Shown here in pieces: positions 45,892 through 56,159 of a DNA stretch of 64,000 bases. The position numbers and the translations under genes are program-made. How positions within the stretch are numbered: position 1 is the first letter of the stretch; each line of letters starts with the position of its first letter. This stretch comes from Pectinophora gossypiella (taxonomy: Eukaryota; Arthropoda; Insecta; Lepidoptera; Gelechiidae): positions 310,001-374,000 of the forward strand of contig NW_026063242.1 of the NCBI RefSeq assembly GCF_024362695.1, in the 5' to 3' direction. The notes beneath the pieces were generated by a model. That model was not told where the DNA came from. It ran no database searches and was given only the letters and a program-made list of their open reading frames with translations.

Positions 45892-46217
45892 CATACCGTA
45901 CTGGTTAGTTAATCTTAATTATTATTTTTTTTATTTTTTTTCTGCTATTCTGTTTTTAGTTCTTATCCTTTTTTTTTTTAATGTATTATTTCTCTTTTGA
46001 GTTGTTATGTAACATGTGTAACATACTACGTGCTATAATGCACTTAATTAATTAATTAGTATAGCACTTTACATAGTTCAGAGGGGGGGAGCCTGGTGAA
46101 CTGTAATACGGGTTTCGAGCCCAGTACAGACTCCAGCTCTCTCAAAGGTATTCTTTCAAAACATTTTGTACCCATTAGTTATTAACTGATCCTTTGTAGA
46201 GAGAGAAATAAATAAAC

Positions 46218-46960
46218 TATTTGGGTTATGATATTAGCGCTGCTGGGGTGCGGCCGGCTGACAAAAAAACACAGTCAGTGTTTGATGTTCCTCGTCCCAC
46301 CAGTCCACATTCCGTCCGCCAATTTCTGGGACTAGTAGGATATTTTCGGAAAATTTATAAGGAATTACGCGCCTTTATCACATCCGTTGAATAAGTTGCT
46401 CAAGAAGGATGTGGAATGGTGTTGGACTGAGGAACAAGAAGCCGCATTTGTTGATCTCAAGAGTAGTCTGATAGATAGGCCAATCTTAGCCATTTACGAC
46501 CCGACCGCCGAAACACAGTTGCACACTGACGCCAGTGAAGTGGGCGTCAGTGGAATATTGATGCAGCGACGTAATGGAAACGACACCTACCATCCCGTAG
46601 CGTACTTTAGTCGCCAGACATCTCCAGAAGAGAAAAGGTTTATAAACTTGAGACTCTTGCTATAGTAAGTTCGCTCAAAAGTTTCGGGTTTACCTTCTGG
46701 GTCAAAATTTCAAAATCATGACCGATTGTAGTGCGTTGCGCTCCATGCTTTCCAAACGCGATTTGGTTAGACGTATTGCCCGCTGGTGGCTGTTTTTGCT
46801 TTTTGAATATCGTGCTGGCACGAAAATGTCGCACGTGGACCTTCTATTTCGGAACCCAATTGAGGATCTTAGTTCAATGGAAATTGACGCTGGTCTTTAC
46901 CCGACGGTTATGTCAATCAATGAGGGGGACAGGTTGTAGACTCTTCAATTAGGTGATAGT
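46218..46960 (+). pseudogene. RT C-terminal and RNase H remnant of the 37.5-kb element
   Basis: Resumes after LINE C with LGYDIS, then HSVRQFLGLVGYF (46,310-46,350), RNase H LHTDASEVGVSGIL (catalytic Asp) and YHPVAYFSRQTSPEEKRF, a frame change near 46,650, then TDCSALRSMLSKRDL and ARWWLFLLFEY. Typical gypsy order. Confidence 0.82.
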
Positions 46961-47039
46961 GAACTGGGTCGCATTCGGGAATTTCTTACCACTGATATTG
47001 ATGCAGATGGGTTAAAGTACATAACAGAAAACTAATTCA

Positions 47040-47645
47040 AATGAGGGCCTATTCCACGTAAACGAAAAGTCGAGGTGCCTTTTCACACCCTGTACATCAA
47101 TCACCTTGGACCTTTTTGTGCGATCAAAGAGAGGAAAACTCTTACCTATTGGTAGTCGTAGATGCCTTTACGAAATTTAAATTTATCAGGCCAGTCAGAA
47201 ATACCAAAAACAGTTACAACAACGCGAGAATTAGAAGATATTTTCTATACGTTCAGAAACCCAAATCGAATTATTAGCGACCGCGGTACTTTCTTCACAT
47301 CGTACGTGTTCAAACGTTTTGCTCGGATAAAGGTATTAGACACGTGTTGAACGCAGTTGCAAGTCCTAGGTCCAATGGACAAGTAGAGCAGTGTAATCGC
47401 ACGATGTTAGGGTCGTTAACTGCGCAAAATCTTAATTTTGACAAGAACGTCTGGGATGACAAGATAGGTAGAGTCCAATGGGGCATGAACAACACCCGTC
47501 GGAAGACAACGGGACGGACTGAGGTAATGTTTGGACTTCAGATGGATGCGGAAATTAATCCTATGTTGAACGAAATAGTATGCGAAACGCAAAATTATAC
47601 TTTATTGTCAGTTCGGGAATCCCTTAAAGATGTAAAAATTGACGA
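47040..47645 (+). pseudogene. Integrase remnant of the 37.5-kb element
   Basis: Core blocks in several frames: VPFHTLYINHLGPF, where the first catalytic Asp appears as Asn; then NRIISDRGTFFTS (second Asp present); then ASPRSNGQVEQCNRTMLGSL (catalytic Glu present). The H2C2 zinc finger before the core is not seen. A LINE tail follows at 47,643. Confidence 0.75.
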
Positions 47646-47706
47646 TTCAAAGTGTAACAATGTTACCTACTGAATTAACATATTTTTGAGTTTGAATTTG
47701 TTGGGA
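47643..47706 (+). mobile_element. Short LINE 3' tail
   Basis: TTCAAAGTGTAACAATGTTA through a TTTGAATTTG end matches tails at 61,547-61,612 (forward) and 30,961-31,060 (reverse). Flanked by ATTGACGA and ATTGATGA, a possible 8-bp duplication with one mismatch. Confidence 0.6.
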
Positions 47707-47872
47707 TTGATGACTACTTCATTTAACAAATCGAATGTCACCCTGGATTCACGTTAATGATGATAAAGAAAGTAGTGATGAAGATGACTGATTGTGTCAT
47801 TATTATATACAATCAAAAGAAAGTAAGTAGAGGTACTGTTTGTTGGATGAAACTGTAAGATGTGTATTTAGT

Positions 47873-48690
47873 AATAGCTTGAGAAGGAGGGCTCATAGCT
47901 ATTTAGTTAAGGTGACTTTCAATTTTGTGAGGAGGGTTCACAATTATTTTAATTATCGTATATAAGAAGGAAGGGTTTGTATACGATAGTTACAAGTGTG
48001 AGAAAGAAGGTTCACACTCAATTGCTTTGCAATAGTTCGTGAGAAAGAAGGGTTTGCGAACTATTGCCAACTTGAATAGCTTTATAATGTTATGATTATT
48101 CTAATTATCGTATATAAGAAGGAAGGGTTTGTATACGATAGTTACAAGTGTGAGAAAGAAGGTTCACACTCAATTGCTTTGCAATAGTTCGTGAGAAAGA
48201 AGGGTTTGCGAACTATTGCCAACTTGAATAGCTTTATAATATTATGATTATTTTAATTATCGTATATAAGAAGGAAGGGTTTGTATACGATAGTTACAAG
48301 TGTGAGAAAGAAGGTTCACACTCAATTGCTTTGCAATAGTTCGTGAGAAAGAAAGGTTTGCGAACTATTGCCAACTTGAATAGCTTTGTAATATTATGAT
48401 TATTTTAATTATCGTATATAAGAAGGAAAGGTTTGTATACGATAGTTACAAGTGTGAGAAAGAAGGTTCACACTCAATTGCTTTGCAATGGTTCGTGAGA
48501 AGGAAGGGTTTGCGAACTATTGACAACTTGAGTAGCTTTATATTATGATTATTTTAATTATCGTATATAAGAAGGAAGGTTTGTATACGATAATTACAAG
48601 TGTGAGAAAGAAGGTTCACACTCAATTGCTTTGCAATGGTTCGTGAGAAGGAAGGGTTTGCGAACTATTGACAACTTGAATAGCTTTTTA
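47873..48690 (+). repeat. Serial stem-loop array with purine-rich loops
   Basis: Five tandem units of about 152 bp (starting near 47,957, 48,109, 48,261, 48,413 and 48,562) each contain three inverted pairs. In unit 1: AATTATCGTATA/TATACGATAGTT (47951-47962 and 47980-47991, one G-T wobble), loop TAAGAAGGAAGGGTTTG; AGTGTGA/TCACACT (47995-48001 and 48012-48018), loop GAAAGAAGGT; GCAATAGTTCG/CGAACTATTGC (48029-48039 and 48057-48067), loop TGAGAAAGAAGGGTTTG. Two precursor-like hairpins precede it (47873-47903, AATAGCT/AGCTATT; 47925-47943, TTGTGA/TCACAA), also with GGAGGG loops. Substitutions between units mostly keep pairing. Confidence 0.85.
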
Positions 48691-48880
48691 TGATTAGAAA
48701 GAAGAGCTGATGTTTCACCCCGTAAATGTGATTATATGTCGTTGTACTTTTAGATTTTAAGTGAAGCTTTGTAACTGTTCTCGATGAGTGTGGAATCACT
48801 TGGCCCGCCGAATGTTAGGTTTGAACATTAGACGTTTTGTCTACGTGCATGAGGACATGCACAACGTCAGGATGGTCGAA

Positions 48881-49204
48881 TGTTAGGTTTTCTGTAATTT
48901 TGTGCGAATTTGTGTTGCCTTTATATGGCAACACTAGGAGAAAGGGTATAAAAAGGCGTGTTTGTCTTTCATTGGGGTTCTTTTGATTCGAGCACGCATC
49001 GAAGGCAGACGTACCATTTTGAACACGTGTACACTTGTGTTTGAGCACGCGTGCGTTTTGGAAATTTAGAGTAAGTAACCAATATACTTATTATTTATTA
49101 TTTCAATGGTTGTTTTATTTATAGAGCATGTACCTGAGGCAGCTTTATGTATATCCAGGTATCCGTATGTTAGTTAATGATCATGTTACCGTGGTCTTAT
49201 TACA
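48881..49204 (+). repeat. 3' LTR of the 37.5-kb element
   Basis: 324 bp, reads the same as 37503-37826. Followed by ACTATACAC. Confidence 0.93.
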
Positions 49205-49458
49205 ACTATACACTTCTAAACAAAGTGAACAAGAGAAAATATATTTTTTTTATCACCAAAAATCGGAATTGTTAAGTGGTTCGTGGTCAAATAAAAATCT
49301 TATAAAGAAGTATCTGCTTTTATTCTTTAATTTCATTGAGATAATTCCCGAAATATACTAGAAGGTTGTCTGCTTCTTGTATCGAGAGCCGATTCGATTC
49401 CCGGCCAAATCAATGAAAAACGTAAAAAACGTGTATTTCATTGTTTTCTGCAATTAAG

Positions 49459-50967
49459 TCACCACTTAATGTGTGGTATCTGGATGATGGTACTATTGGC
49501 GGGAGTCCAGATACCGTTATGCGTGACATTCCGGAGCTTTTTCGCAATTTGGCGGCAATGGGCTTGGAGGTTAATTCGCGAAAGTGTGAATTTTACTGCA
49601 ATCGGGATGTGCCGGAGGTTTTTTCGCAGTTCGAGGAGCTAATACCGGGAATACAGAGCGTGGGTGCGAATAGTTTGACACTCCTTGGGGCCCCGATCTT
49701 TGCTGAGGGAGTGCCAACTGTTTTGTCCACGAAAGAGGCGGCTCTGAGTTCGCGGAAGATGCACTTAAAGCAGCTCCATATGTGTGTCGCTTTAGTACTT
49801 TTGCGAAATTGCCTCGCTATGCCTAGGTTGACTTACACGGTACGTACATCTCCTACTTGGCTTTGCCCAACTCAAGTGACATCTATGGATTCATGTGTGC
49901 GGAATATTTTGGAGGATGTGTTAAATATATCCTTGAGTGACACCCAGTGGTCTCAAGCTTCGTTGCCGATTAGGCATGGCGGCCTTGGTATTCGTCGGGT
50001 ACAGGATGCCGGTGTTACAGCTTTCCTGGGTTCTGCGTATGGTGTTCGGGTTTTGGTCGCTCAAATACTTGGTGTTGATGGTGACGGATTCTCGATGCCA
50101 TATGTTGATCAGGCTCTGGCTGAGTGGGCTATACTGTACCCTAATCAAACGATTCCAGAGCATCCGGAAGTACAGAGGGAGTGGGACGAGAAGGGCTGCA
50201 AAGTCATATTTGAGGGTCTGTTGCAGAGTTCCTCCGGGTCGGAATTGGCGCATTTGCGGGCAGCGGCAAAACCGGAGTCTGGCGCCTGGCTGCATGCTCT
50301 CCCTTCGCCGCAGTTGGGGACACTACTGGACAGAGACACTACACGTATGGCCGTGGCTTATAGACTGGGTTGTGATGTGTGTATCCCTCATAGGTGCGTT
50401 TGTGGTGTTCATGTCGAGGCTGATGGGCACCACGCATTGGGCTGTGTGAGGGCTGCGGGAAGATTTTCCAGACACAGTGCCTTGAATGATATCATCTGCC
50501 GGGCCTTGACGACCGCAAACGTGCCGTGTCTTTTGGAACCGCCGGGGTTAAGCCGTACGGACGGTAAACGCCCGGATGGACTTACATTGGTTCCTTGGCA
50601 GAAGGGGCGTTCTTTGTTGTGGGATGCAACGTGTGTAAGTACGTTTGCGGCGTCGCATCTCACGGGTACTGTCCGAGTGGCCGGTGCGGCGGCGGAGACG
50701 GCAGCGAGGGCGAAACATGCTAAGTACACGAACTTGGTGGGTAACTACGTGTTTTTGCCCTTCGCGGTTGAAACTGCGGGTCCTTGGGGACATGAGGCTT
50801 TGTCTTTTATTAGGGAACTTGGGAAGCGTCTGCGGGAAAGGGGGCAAGACCCTCGCTCCGGTTCATTTCTGGTTCAGCGTATCTCTCTGGCAATTCAGCG
50901 CGGGAATGCTGCCAGTTTGATGGGTACGTTTGAGCCAGGAATGATCCGGGGCGGGCTTTTCGAATAA
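49459..50967 (+). CDS. Orphan reverse-transcriptase-like protein, C-terminal part, intact frame
   Basis: An uninterrupted frame of about 500 codons, GC-richer than its surroundings. It begins inside an RT palm: LNVWYLDDGTIGG (catalytic-type YLDDG, residue 13 of the frame at 49441), then LEVNSRKCEF. Next come LLRNCLAMPRLTYTVRTSP and QWSQASLPIRHGGLGIRR, typical of a little-known RT group also seen in plants and other animals. The C-terminal half has a Cys-His cluster (CVCGVHVEADGHHALGC), RH.ALNDII, KRPDGLTLVPW and LLWDATC, resembling a restriction-like PD-(D/E)xK endonuclease arrangement. No ATG opens it. AG at 49457-49458 after a pyrimidine-rich stretch could be a splice acceptor; otherwise it is a 5'-truncated retroelement. 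The endonuclease assignment is inference. Confidence 0.7.
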   Translation, partial: SPLNVWYLDDGTIGGSPDTVMRDIPELFRNLAAMGLEVNSRKCEFYCNRDVPEVFSQFEELIPGIQSVGANSLTLLGAPIFAEGVPTVLSTKEAALSSRKMHLKQLHMCVALVLLRNCLAMPRLTYTVRTSPTWLCPTQVTSMDSCVRNILEDVLNISLSDTQWSQASLPIRHGGLGIRRVQDAGVTAFLGSAYGVRVLVAQILGVDGDGFSMPYVDQALAEWAILYPNQTIPEHPEVQREWDEKGCKVIFEGLLQSSSGSELAHLRAAAKPESGAWLHALPSPQLGTLLDRDTTRMAVAYRLGCDVCIPHRCVCGVHVEADGHHALGCVRAAGRFSRHSALNDIICRALTTANVPCLLEPPGLSRTDGKRPDGLTLVPWQKGRSLLWDATCVSTFAASHLTGTVRVAGAAAETAARAKHAKYTNLVGNYVFLPFAVETAGPWGHEALSFIRELGKRLRERGQDPRSGSFLVQRISLAIQRGNAASLMGTFEPGMIRGGLFE

Positions 50968-51796
50968 TGACGAAGCTTGTTGCTGATTTCGGTTTGTATT
51001 TTGACGAAACTTTTGTGGATTTATGGTTTATTCTTGTTTTTAGTTCCTTTTTGACGAAGCCTGTGGTGGATTTAATTATGTGAATTTATTATTTATAATT
51101 GAATTTGGGAATACTCTTAATACATATATTTTTTTTTTTCATTGTTATAAAATATTTTTTGAATCAAGCATGATTTAGAGCGAAACAAACCTTTTTCCCG
51201 GGGTAGGTACGTGATTTATAGCAACCAAAGAGTGGCCGCAATGTCGTATTAAAATGATACTATAGTATATTTGTACTAGATGAACCGTCCTGACTTCCTC
51301 GGCTATAACACCTTGCGAAATGACGTAGATTCCAAAATTTTTTTTTTTTTTTTTTTATTGTTTATTAAGAAAACCAACAGCTTACAATTAAATTTTAACA
51401 GTAGTAATGGTGCTTATACATAGGCCAATTATAGGTTTCCCTAGAGTAGTAGTACTTAATATTAATAAGAAGAGGAACAGTAGACCGCATAATATAAACA
51501 TAATACAGGATAGTACCCGAAACAGAACCTTATTATCTAATATATAGGATACGCGTTACACATATTTATTAAAAATATAAGCATCGCAAGGATATAATTA
51601 TTCATACAAAAACATAATATGCTTAGATTAGATTAATTAAACTAATTATACACACGACTCACAAACAAACATCACGCCACTAGAAGACTGTTTACATATG
51701 TACAAACAGCACCAATTGGGAATTAAAATAATAAGTAATAAAATAAAAAATAAAAGTGATATTGAGTTTTACAAAAAGTAATGATAAAAGTTCAGG

Positions 51797-54720
51797 TTAA
51801 GCATCATTATTTAGTTCAAGAAGAATTTTATATTTAAATGTTTCTTTCTTGTATAAAAATATGTCGACGTCAGAGAATTTTTCGTTATAAGTTTTACAGA
51901 TACGAGCAATGACAGAATTGTTAGCATAATTACTACGATAACGCCTAATAGAAAAGACTATGTGTGTGGTATGTCTTGTACGATGCCTAGGCACGTTAAA
52001 TGTTATTTTGGAGAGTAGGCATGCACTGTCCATGCGTCCGTTAATGATGTCATGAAGAAATAATTGGTCAAGAAGAATACGTCGGTCAGACAGGGTGGAT
52101 AACTTATAATGAGCGCATCTTTCGTGGTAGCTATTTAGGAAAATTTTACTTTTATAGTCAAGATATTTTAGGGTTTTTTTTTTGTAAGGCTTCTAATTTA
52201 TCTATGTATTTATTATAAAAAGGGGACCAGATGATACTGCCGTATTCCAAGACACTACGGACGTAAGTGTAGTAGAGTAATTTTACGCAAGAAATATTAT
52301 TAAAAGGCTTACAAGTGCGCATAATGAAACCTAAGGCCTTATATGCCTTAGTCGAGATATAGTCAATATGCTCAGAAAAACTAAGCTTCTTATCTAAATA
52401 AATGCCAAGATCTCTAACCACATCAGCCCTCTGCACGGTACAATCATTAATGGTGTATGTAAAAACGATTGGGTTTAGTTTTCGTGTGAAAGAAATTATT
52501 TGGCATTTATCTGTATTAACAGAGATCCGATTTTTAACGTAGTATTCAGCTAGCCTATCAAGATCACCTTGCAATTTACGACAATCATTCGGTTCTTTAA
52601 TAGTTAAATATTTTTTTTTATCATCAGCGTACATTAGAAAGGAGGAGTTTAAAAAGCATGAGCCTATGTCATATAAGTACGCATTGTAAAGTAGTGGTCC
52701 CAACAATGAACCCTGTGGGACACCCGAAGTAATATTTATAAAGTTTGACCGATAGCCACCAAGAACAACAGCCTGACTGCGATTACTCAAATACGACTCA
52801 ACCCAGCGAAGCAAATTGCCGTGGATGCCAAGACTATATAGCTTTTGAATTAGGATGATGTGGTCCACACGATCGAAGGCTTTTTCGAAATCGGTGTAGA
52901 CCACATCAACCTGACCACCAGAGTCCATGTTTTCCAAAGTGTCAGTAATAAATTCTGCCAAATTGCTGGAAGTGGAGCGTTTTTTTACGAAACCATGTTG
53001 GTTGGGAGGTAGTGCGTTAAATATTGCAGGGTAAATGGTATTATAAACAAATCTTTCTAGCATTTTAGCTAAAACATTCAAAATTGATATAGGCCTATAA
53101 TTAATTGCCTTAGTCATTGCACCTTTTTTATAGACAGGTATAATGTGAGCTTGCTTCCATTGTGTCGGAAAATAACCCTCATTTAGAGAGCGATTAAATA
53201 TAATACAAACAGGCAAAGCTAATGCGTCGGCACAGTTACGGAAAAGTAACGAATCACTCCCTGGACCCTTTTTGATGTCAACCTGCTTTAACGCTTTAGC
53301 AACCTCCACTACCGATAACTGTAATTCGTGAACTGCAAATATATCCTTAGTTGGTGCATCTGGTATTACCACGTTCGAGTAAGACATGAGAGGTTGAGAA
53401 AAAACACTCTGAAAGAAATTATTAAAGGCATTGGCAATATTTTTTCCGCCAACATGGGTAGTATTGTTGTAAATTATTTTTGAAGGATAATTAGATGCTT
53501 GTCCACGTTTAGACTTAACGTATGTAAAAAAATGTTTGGTATTTTTAATTATAAGTAATTGAGTTTTTTTAATATATTTCACGTAGCACTGCGATTGTAG
53601 ATAATTAACACGTTTGCGGAGAATTGAGAATGTATCGTAATCGGATTGATTGCCAAAACGTTTCCATTTTCTGTGCCATTTGAATTTTTCTTTGATACAT
53701 TTTATGAGACAATTACTATACCAATAAGGGTAATCATTTTTAGACTTTTTATTTATAATTTTAGGAACGAAACGTTCAATACAGATATTGATTTGATCAT
53801 AAAGAAACTGTAAGGCCGTGTCTAAGGGTACTAAAGAAAGATGTAGGCGCCAATCTACACTCCAAAGATATGTGCAAATCTCACCAAAATTAGCTTTGTG
53901 GAAAAGATTAATCTGTCGCGGCGGTGGCGTTAAGTTAGGGGTGGTGATATTGATTAAGTTAAAAGTAAGCGGAGGATGATGTCCGTCAACGTTTAAAAGT
54001 GGGTGATTACAAAGTTTGACCTCCAAATTGATATTACTGAAAATTAAATCTAATGTGTTACCTAATTCATTCTTTAAGTCCGAAAACTGTTGCAATCCAA
54101 GCAAGGAAAACTCGCTTACAGTTTTTACTGCAGTACTCTGCAATTCTGCAGATCCCTTATTAAGGAAAGTAGGTCCACTTTCATTCCAACAAATATTAAA
54201 CAAATTAAAATCTCCCGCCACCAAGTAATAATCATTACTATATGCCGAACAATGAGACATAAAACTATTCAAAAATAATTCTATGTCGCGAGAGTGCATG
54301 TCATCCGTACGATTATGTTTATGAGATTTACCCGGTATGTAAGTAGCAACAATATGCAGATTGCAATCTCGAGCGCTCGACCTGTTAACCAGTTTCTGAT
54401 ACGGTATAGTAACCCACAAAGCCTCGAAGGTGGCAGTCGCCGGGAGCCATGAGTCATGCGCATACGCATCTAACTCGCGCCGAACTAGTATGAGCGCCCC
54501 TCCGCCGCTTTGCTTGCCGGTAGCTGCTAAATTACGATCACATCTAAAAACTGTGTACCGGCTGTCACATAGTTCCGAGTTGAAGATACCGTCATATAGC
54601 CAAGACTCGGTGATGATAATTATATCATAGTTGTAGTTTAATATCTCCAGATATAAATCATTCGTCTTTGTACGTAATCCACGTACATTCTGGTAATAAA
54701 CCAGGGCATTAGAAGGATCG
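51797..54720 (-). pseudogene. LINE B ORF2 endonuclease-reverse transcriptase, one frameshift
   Basis: The frame opens right after a TAA at 54721-54723, with no early ATG. Endonuclease: YYQNVRGLRTKTND, IIIITESWLYDG (catalytic Glu), VATYIPGKSH, VAGDFNLFN, NTLDLIFSN and VDGHHPPLTF. RT: AHIIPVYKKGAMTKAINYRP, ISILNVLAKMLERF, NQHGFVKKRSTSSN, YTDFEKAFDRVDH, SGVPQGSLLGPLL and FLMYADDKKKYL (catalytic ADD), then NTDKCQIISF. A run of ten A (T on plus, 52175-52184) shifts the frame, and the C-terminal part continues at 52,175-51,797 (SACLLSKITFNVPRHRTRHT). A homopolymer slip is the likely lesion. Confidence 0.87.
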
Positions 54721-55152
54721 AATTATAAAAGTTGAACTAAATAACATTGTATTGGAATGTAAATATGCAATGTTGTTAGCAATGATTATGACTTTATGAT
54801 GTAAACAGCCTAGATACATCAACTTATGTATGAAAGGCGCGTCATTAGTGTTTTTTATAACGCAATATACAATGTAAAAAGCTCGCACAAAATCGTAACT
54901 ATTTAATATAGATTTCGTGTAATAGGCATAATATTTATCTGCGAGTCGGGTACACACGAGATATAAGTCTGGTGTGTTAGGATAGTTAAATGCTTGCATG
55001 GGTACATTATTGTAGTGCATACAAAGTGAGAAAAAAACGTGACAATGATAAGGGTAATTATTAATTGCCTTACGATAGCTTATATAACTACTATGTGGCT
55101 TAAAAAACTTAAAAAACAGTCTTGTGACTATGGGGACATCATGCAATACCAT
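54709..55152 (-). CDS. LINE B intermediate ORF between ORF1 and ORF2
   Basis: 147 codons from an ATG two bases after the ORF1 stop (TAA-AT-ATG). It ends at 54709, overlapping the ORF2 frame by 12 bases, with ORF2 +1. The product is rich in Tyr, His, Ile and Asn with scattered Cys (VFFSLCMHYNNVPMQAF; HKLMYLGCLHHKVII). No known domain. Because ORF2 has no early ATG of its own, coupled reinitiation or frameshifting from this ORF is a plausible expression route. That is inference. Confidence 0.5.
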   Translation of the reverse strand: MVLHDVPIVTRLFFKFFKPHSSYISYRKAINNYPYHCHVFFSLCMHYNNVPMQAFNYPNTPDLYLVCTRLADKYYAYYTKSILNSYDFVRAFYIVYCVIKNTNDAPFIHKLMYLGCLHHKVIIIANNIAYLHSNTMLFSSTFIIRSF

Positions 55153-55154
55153 AT

Positions 55155-56159
55155 TTAAGCAATTTTTTTTAAATCGTCTTCCGTGTCAATAAGAATAAAA
55201 GGAGATTTGTCATCGCGCCGAGCATAAATTTTGCAGTTCTTGATCCAGATGTATTTATAGTCGTGCATTTTTCCTTTGGTGCGACATGCTTTATACAGTT
55301 GTTTGTATGCCGGTGTCAAGTGTTCATTGACATATATTTTTGATGGTGTGCCCGGCATGCCGATATGAGCGGACGAAAGACCACGATGTTTTCGCGAGGC
55401 CGACAAAAGACAATCCTTCAGAGTGCGATTTCTCAGTTTCATGATAATATTGCGAGGTCGTCCCTTAATCGGGTTCATAGACTGTACACGTGTAATACTT
55501 TCTATGTCCTCACGGCGCAGTGTGGCACCGACATGGGAAGCAAGCTTCAATGCTACAGTAAACAAGTCCTCATTTTCCTTTTCGGGAATGCCAACAAGTT
55601 CAACGTTCAGTTGCCTGGCCCATTGTTGATGACGTCTATTTTCAAGGGTGAGGCTGGAAATAGTCTTCTGCATTTCAGCTATATTTGTTGCCATATTATC
55701 GGATTGTTCGACACGCTTTTCGATTTTTGTAACCCTTTCCTTCGTAGCAGATAGTTCCTGGTCGGTAAGTTCCAGTGAAGATTTAAGTTCCTGAAAACAT
55801 CCGCTAATTTTACACAGCTCCTCCTTGATTCCGATGTCTATGCTTTGAGAAAGCTTGTTTATTTTGGCATCTTGTTCTGTTCGTAAAGAATTGAGGGAGC
55901 TCAATATTTCATTTTTCATATCTGAGAGGGCATCATGCAAAGCAGTGTCCATCTTACGCTTGCGTGGTAACTTATTAACGCAATCAGATGCGAGTCCACC
56001 GTCCAGAGCCGTAAGGTCCGGATTCGAGTGAGTCCTTTTAGGCGATTGCATTGATAATAATGGTGAGCGGCGGCGCGGCTGCCAATGGGTGGAAGTGAGA
56101 TGGTCGATGAATGTATCGCTGTCGCTATCACTCAAAGTTGCAATACGGGTTTTGCTCAA
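55155..56159 (-). CDS. LINE B ORF1: coiled coil and FP-like domain
   Basis: 334-codon frame. Acidic Ser/Asp-rich start, a predicted coiled coil (about 90-170), an RNA-binding-like core (QLNVELVGIPEKENEDLFTV; EDIESITRVQ) and a C-terminal FP-like domain (KIYVNEHLTPAYKQLYKACR to LIDTEDDLKKIA). Corresponds to ORF1 of LINEs A and C. No PHD finger. Intact. Confidence 0.87.
   Translation of the reverse strand: MSKTRIATLSDSDSDTFIDHLTSTHWQPRRRSPLLSMQSPKRTHSNPDLTALDGGLASDCVNKLPRKRKMDTALHDALSDMKNEILSSLNSLRTEQDAKINKLSQSIDIGIKEELCKISGCFQELKSSLELTDQELSATKERVTKIEKRVEQSDNMATNIAEMQKTISSLTLENRRHQQWARQLNVELVGIPEKENEDLFTVALKLASHVGATLRREDIESITRVQSMNPIKGRPRNIIMKLRNRTLKDCLLSASRKHRGLSSAHIGMPGTPSKIYVNEHLTPAYKQLYKACRTKGKMHDYKYIWIKNCKIYARRDDKSPFILIDTEDDLKKIA

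Larger units (their letters stand above)
40768..46217 (+). mobile_element. LINE C, full-length, inserted in the 37.5-kb element
   Basis: Target duplication TATT (40764-40767 and 46218-46221). The host RT reads straight across the two junctions. It carries a 5' UTR of about 530 bp, ORF1 (41296-42228), an in-frame downstream open stretch (42229-42594), ORF2 (to 45533, one frameshift), a 3' UTR with two (CA)n tracts and an AAATAAATAAAC tail. Confidence 0.85.
37503..49204 (+). mobile_element. LTR retrotransposon with identical LTRs and dead gag-pol, containing LINE C
   Basis: Gypsy-like element with 324-bp LTRs (37503-37826 and 48881-49204) that begin TG, end CA and look identical throughout. 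The internal region holds gag, protease, RT, RNase H and integrase remnants in order, a 5.45-kb LINE (40,768-46,217) and a stem-loop array before the 3' LTR. It is of the same family as the gag relics at 0.6-2.85 kb. No convincing target duplication was seen. Confidence 0.88.

Noticed and set aside
49390..49420. tRNA B-box-like GATTCGATTCC
   Set aside because: No A box at proper spacing and no cloverleaf could be drawn. It may come from a SINE, but support is too thin.
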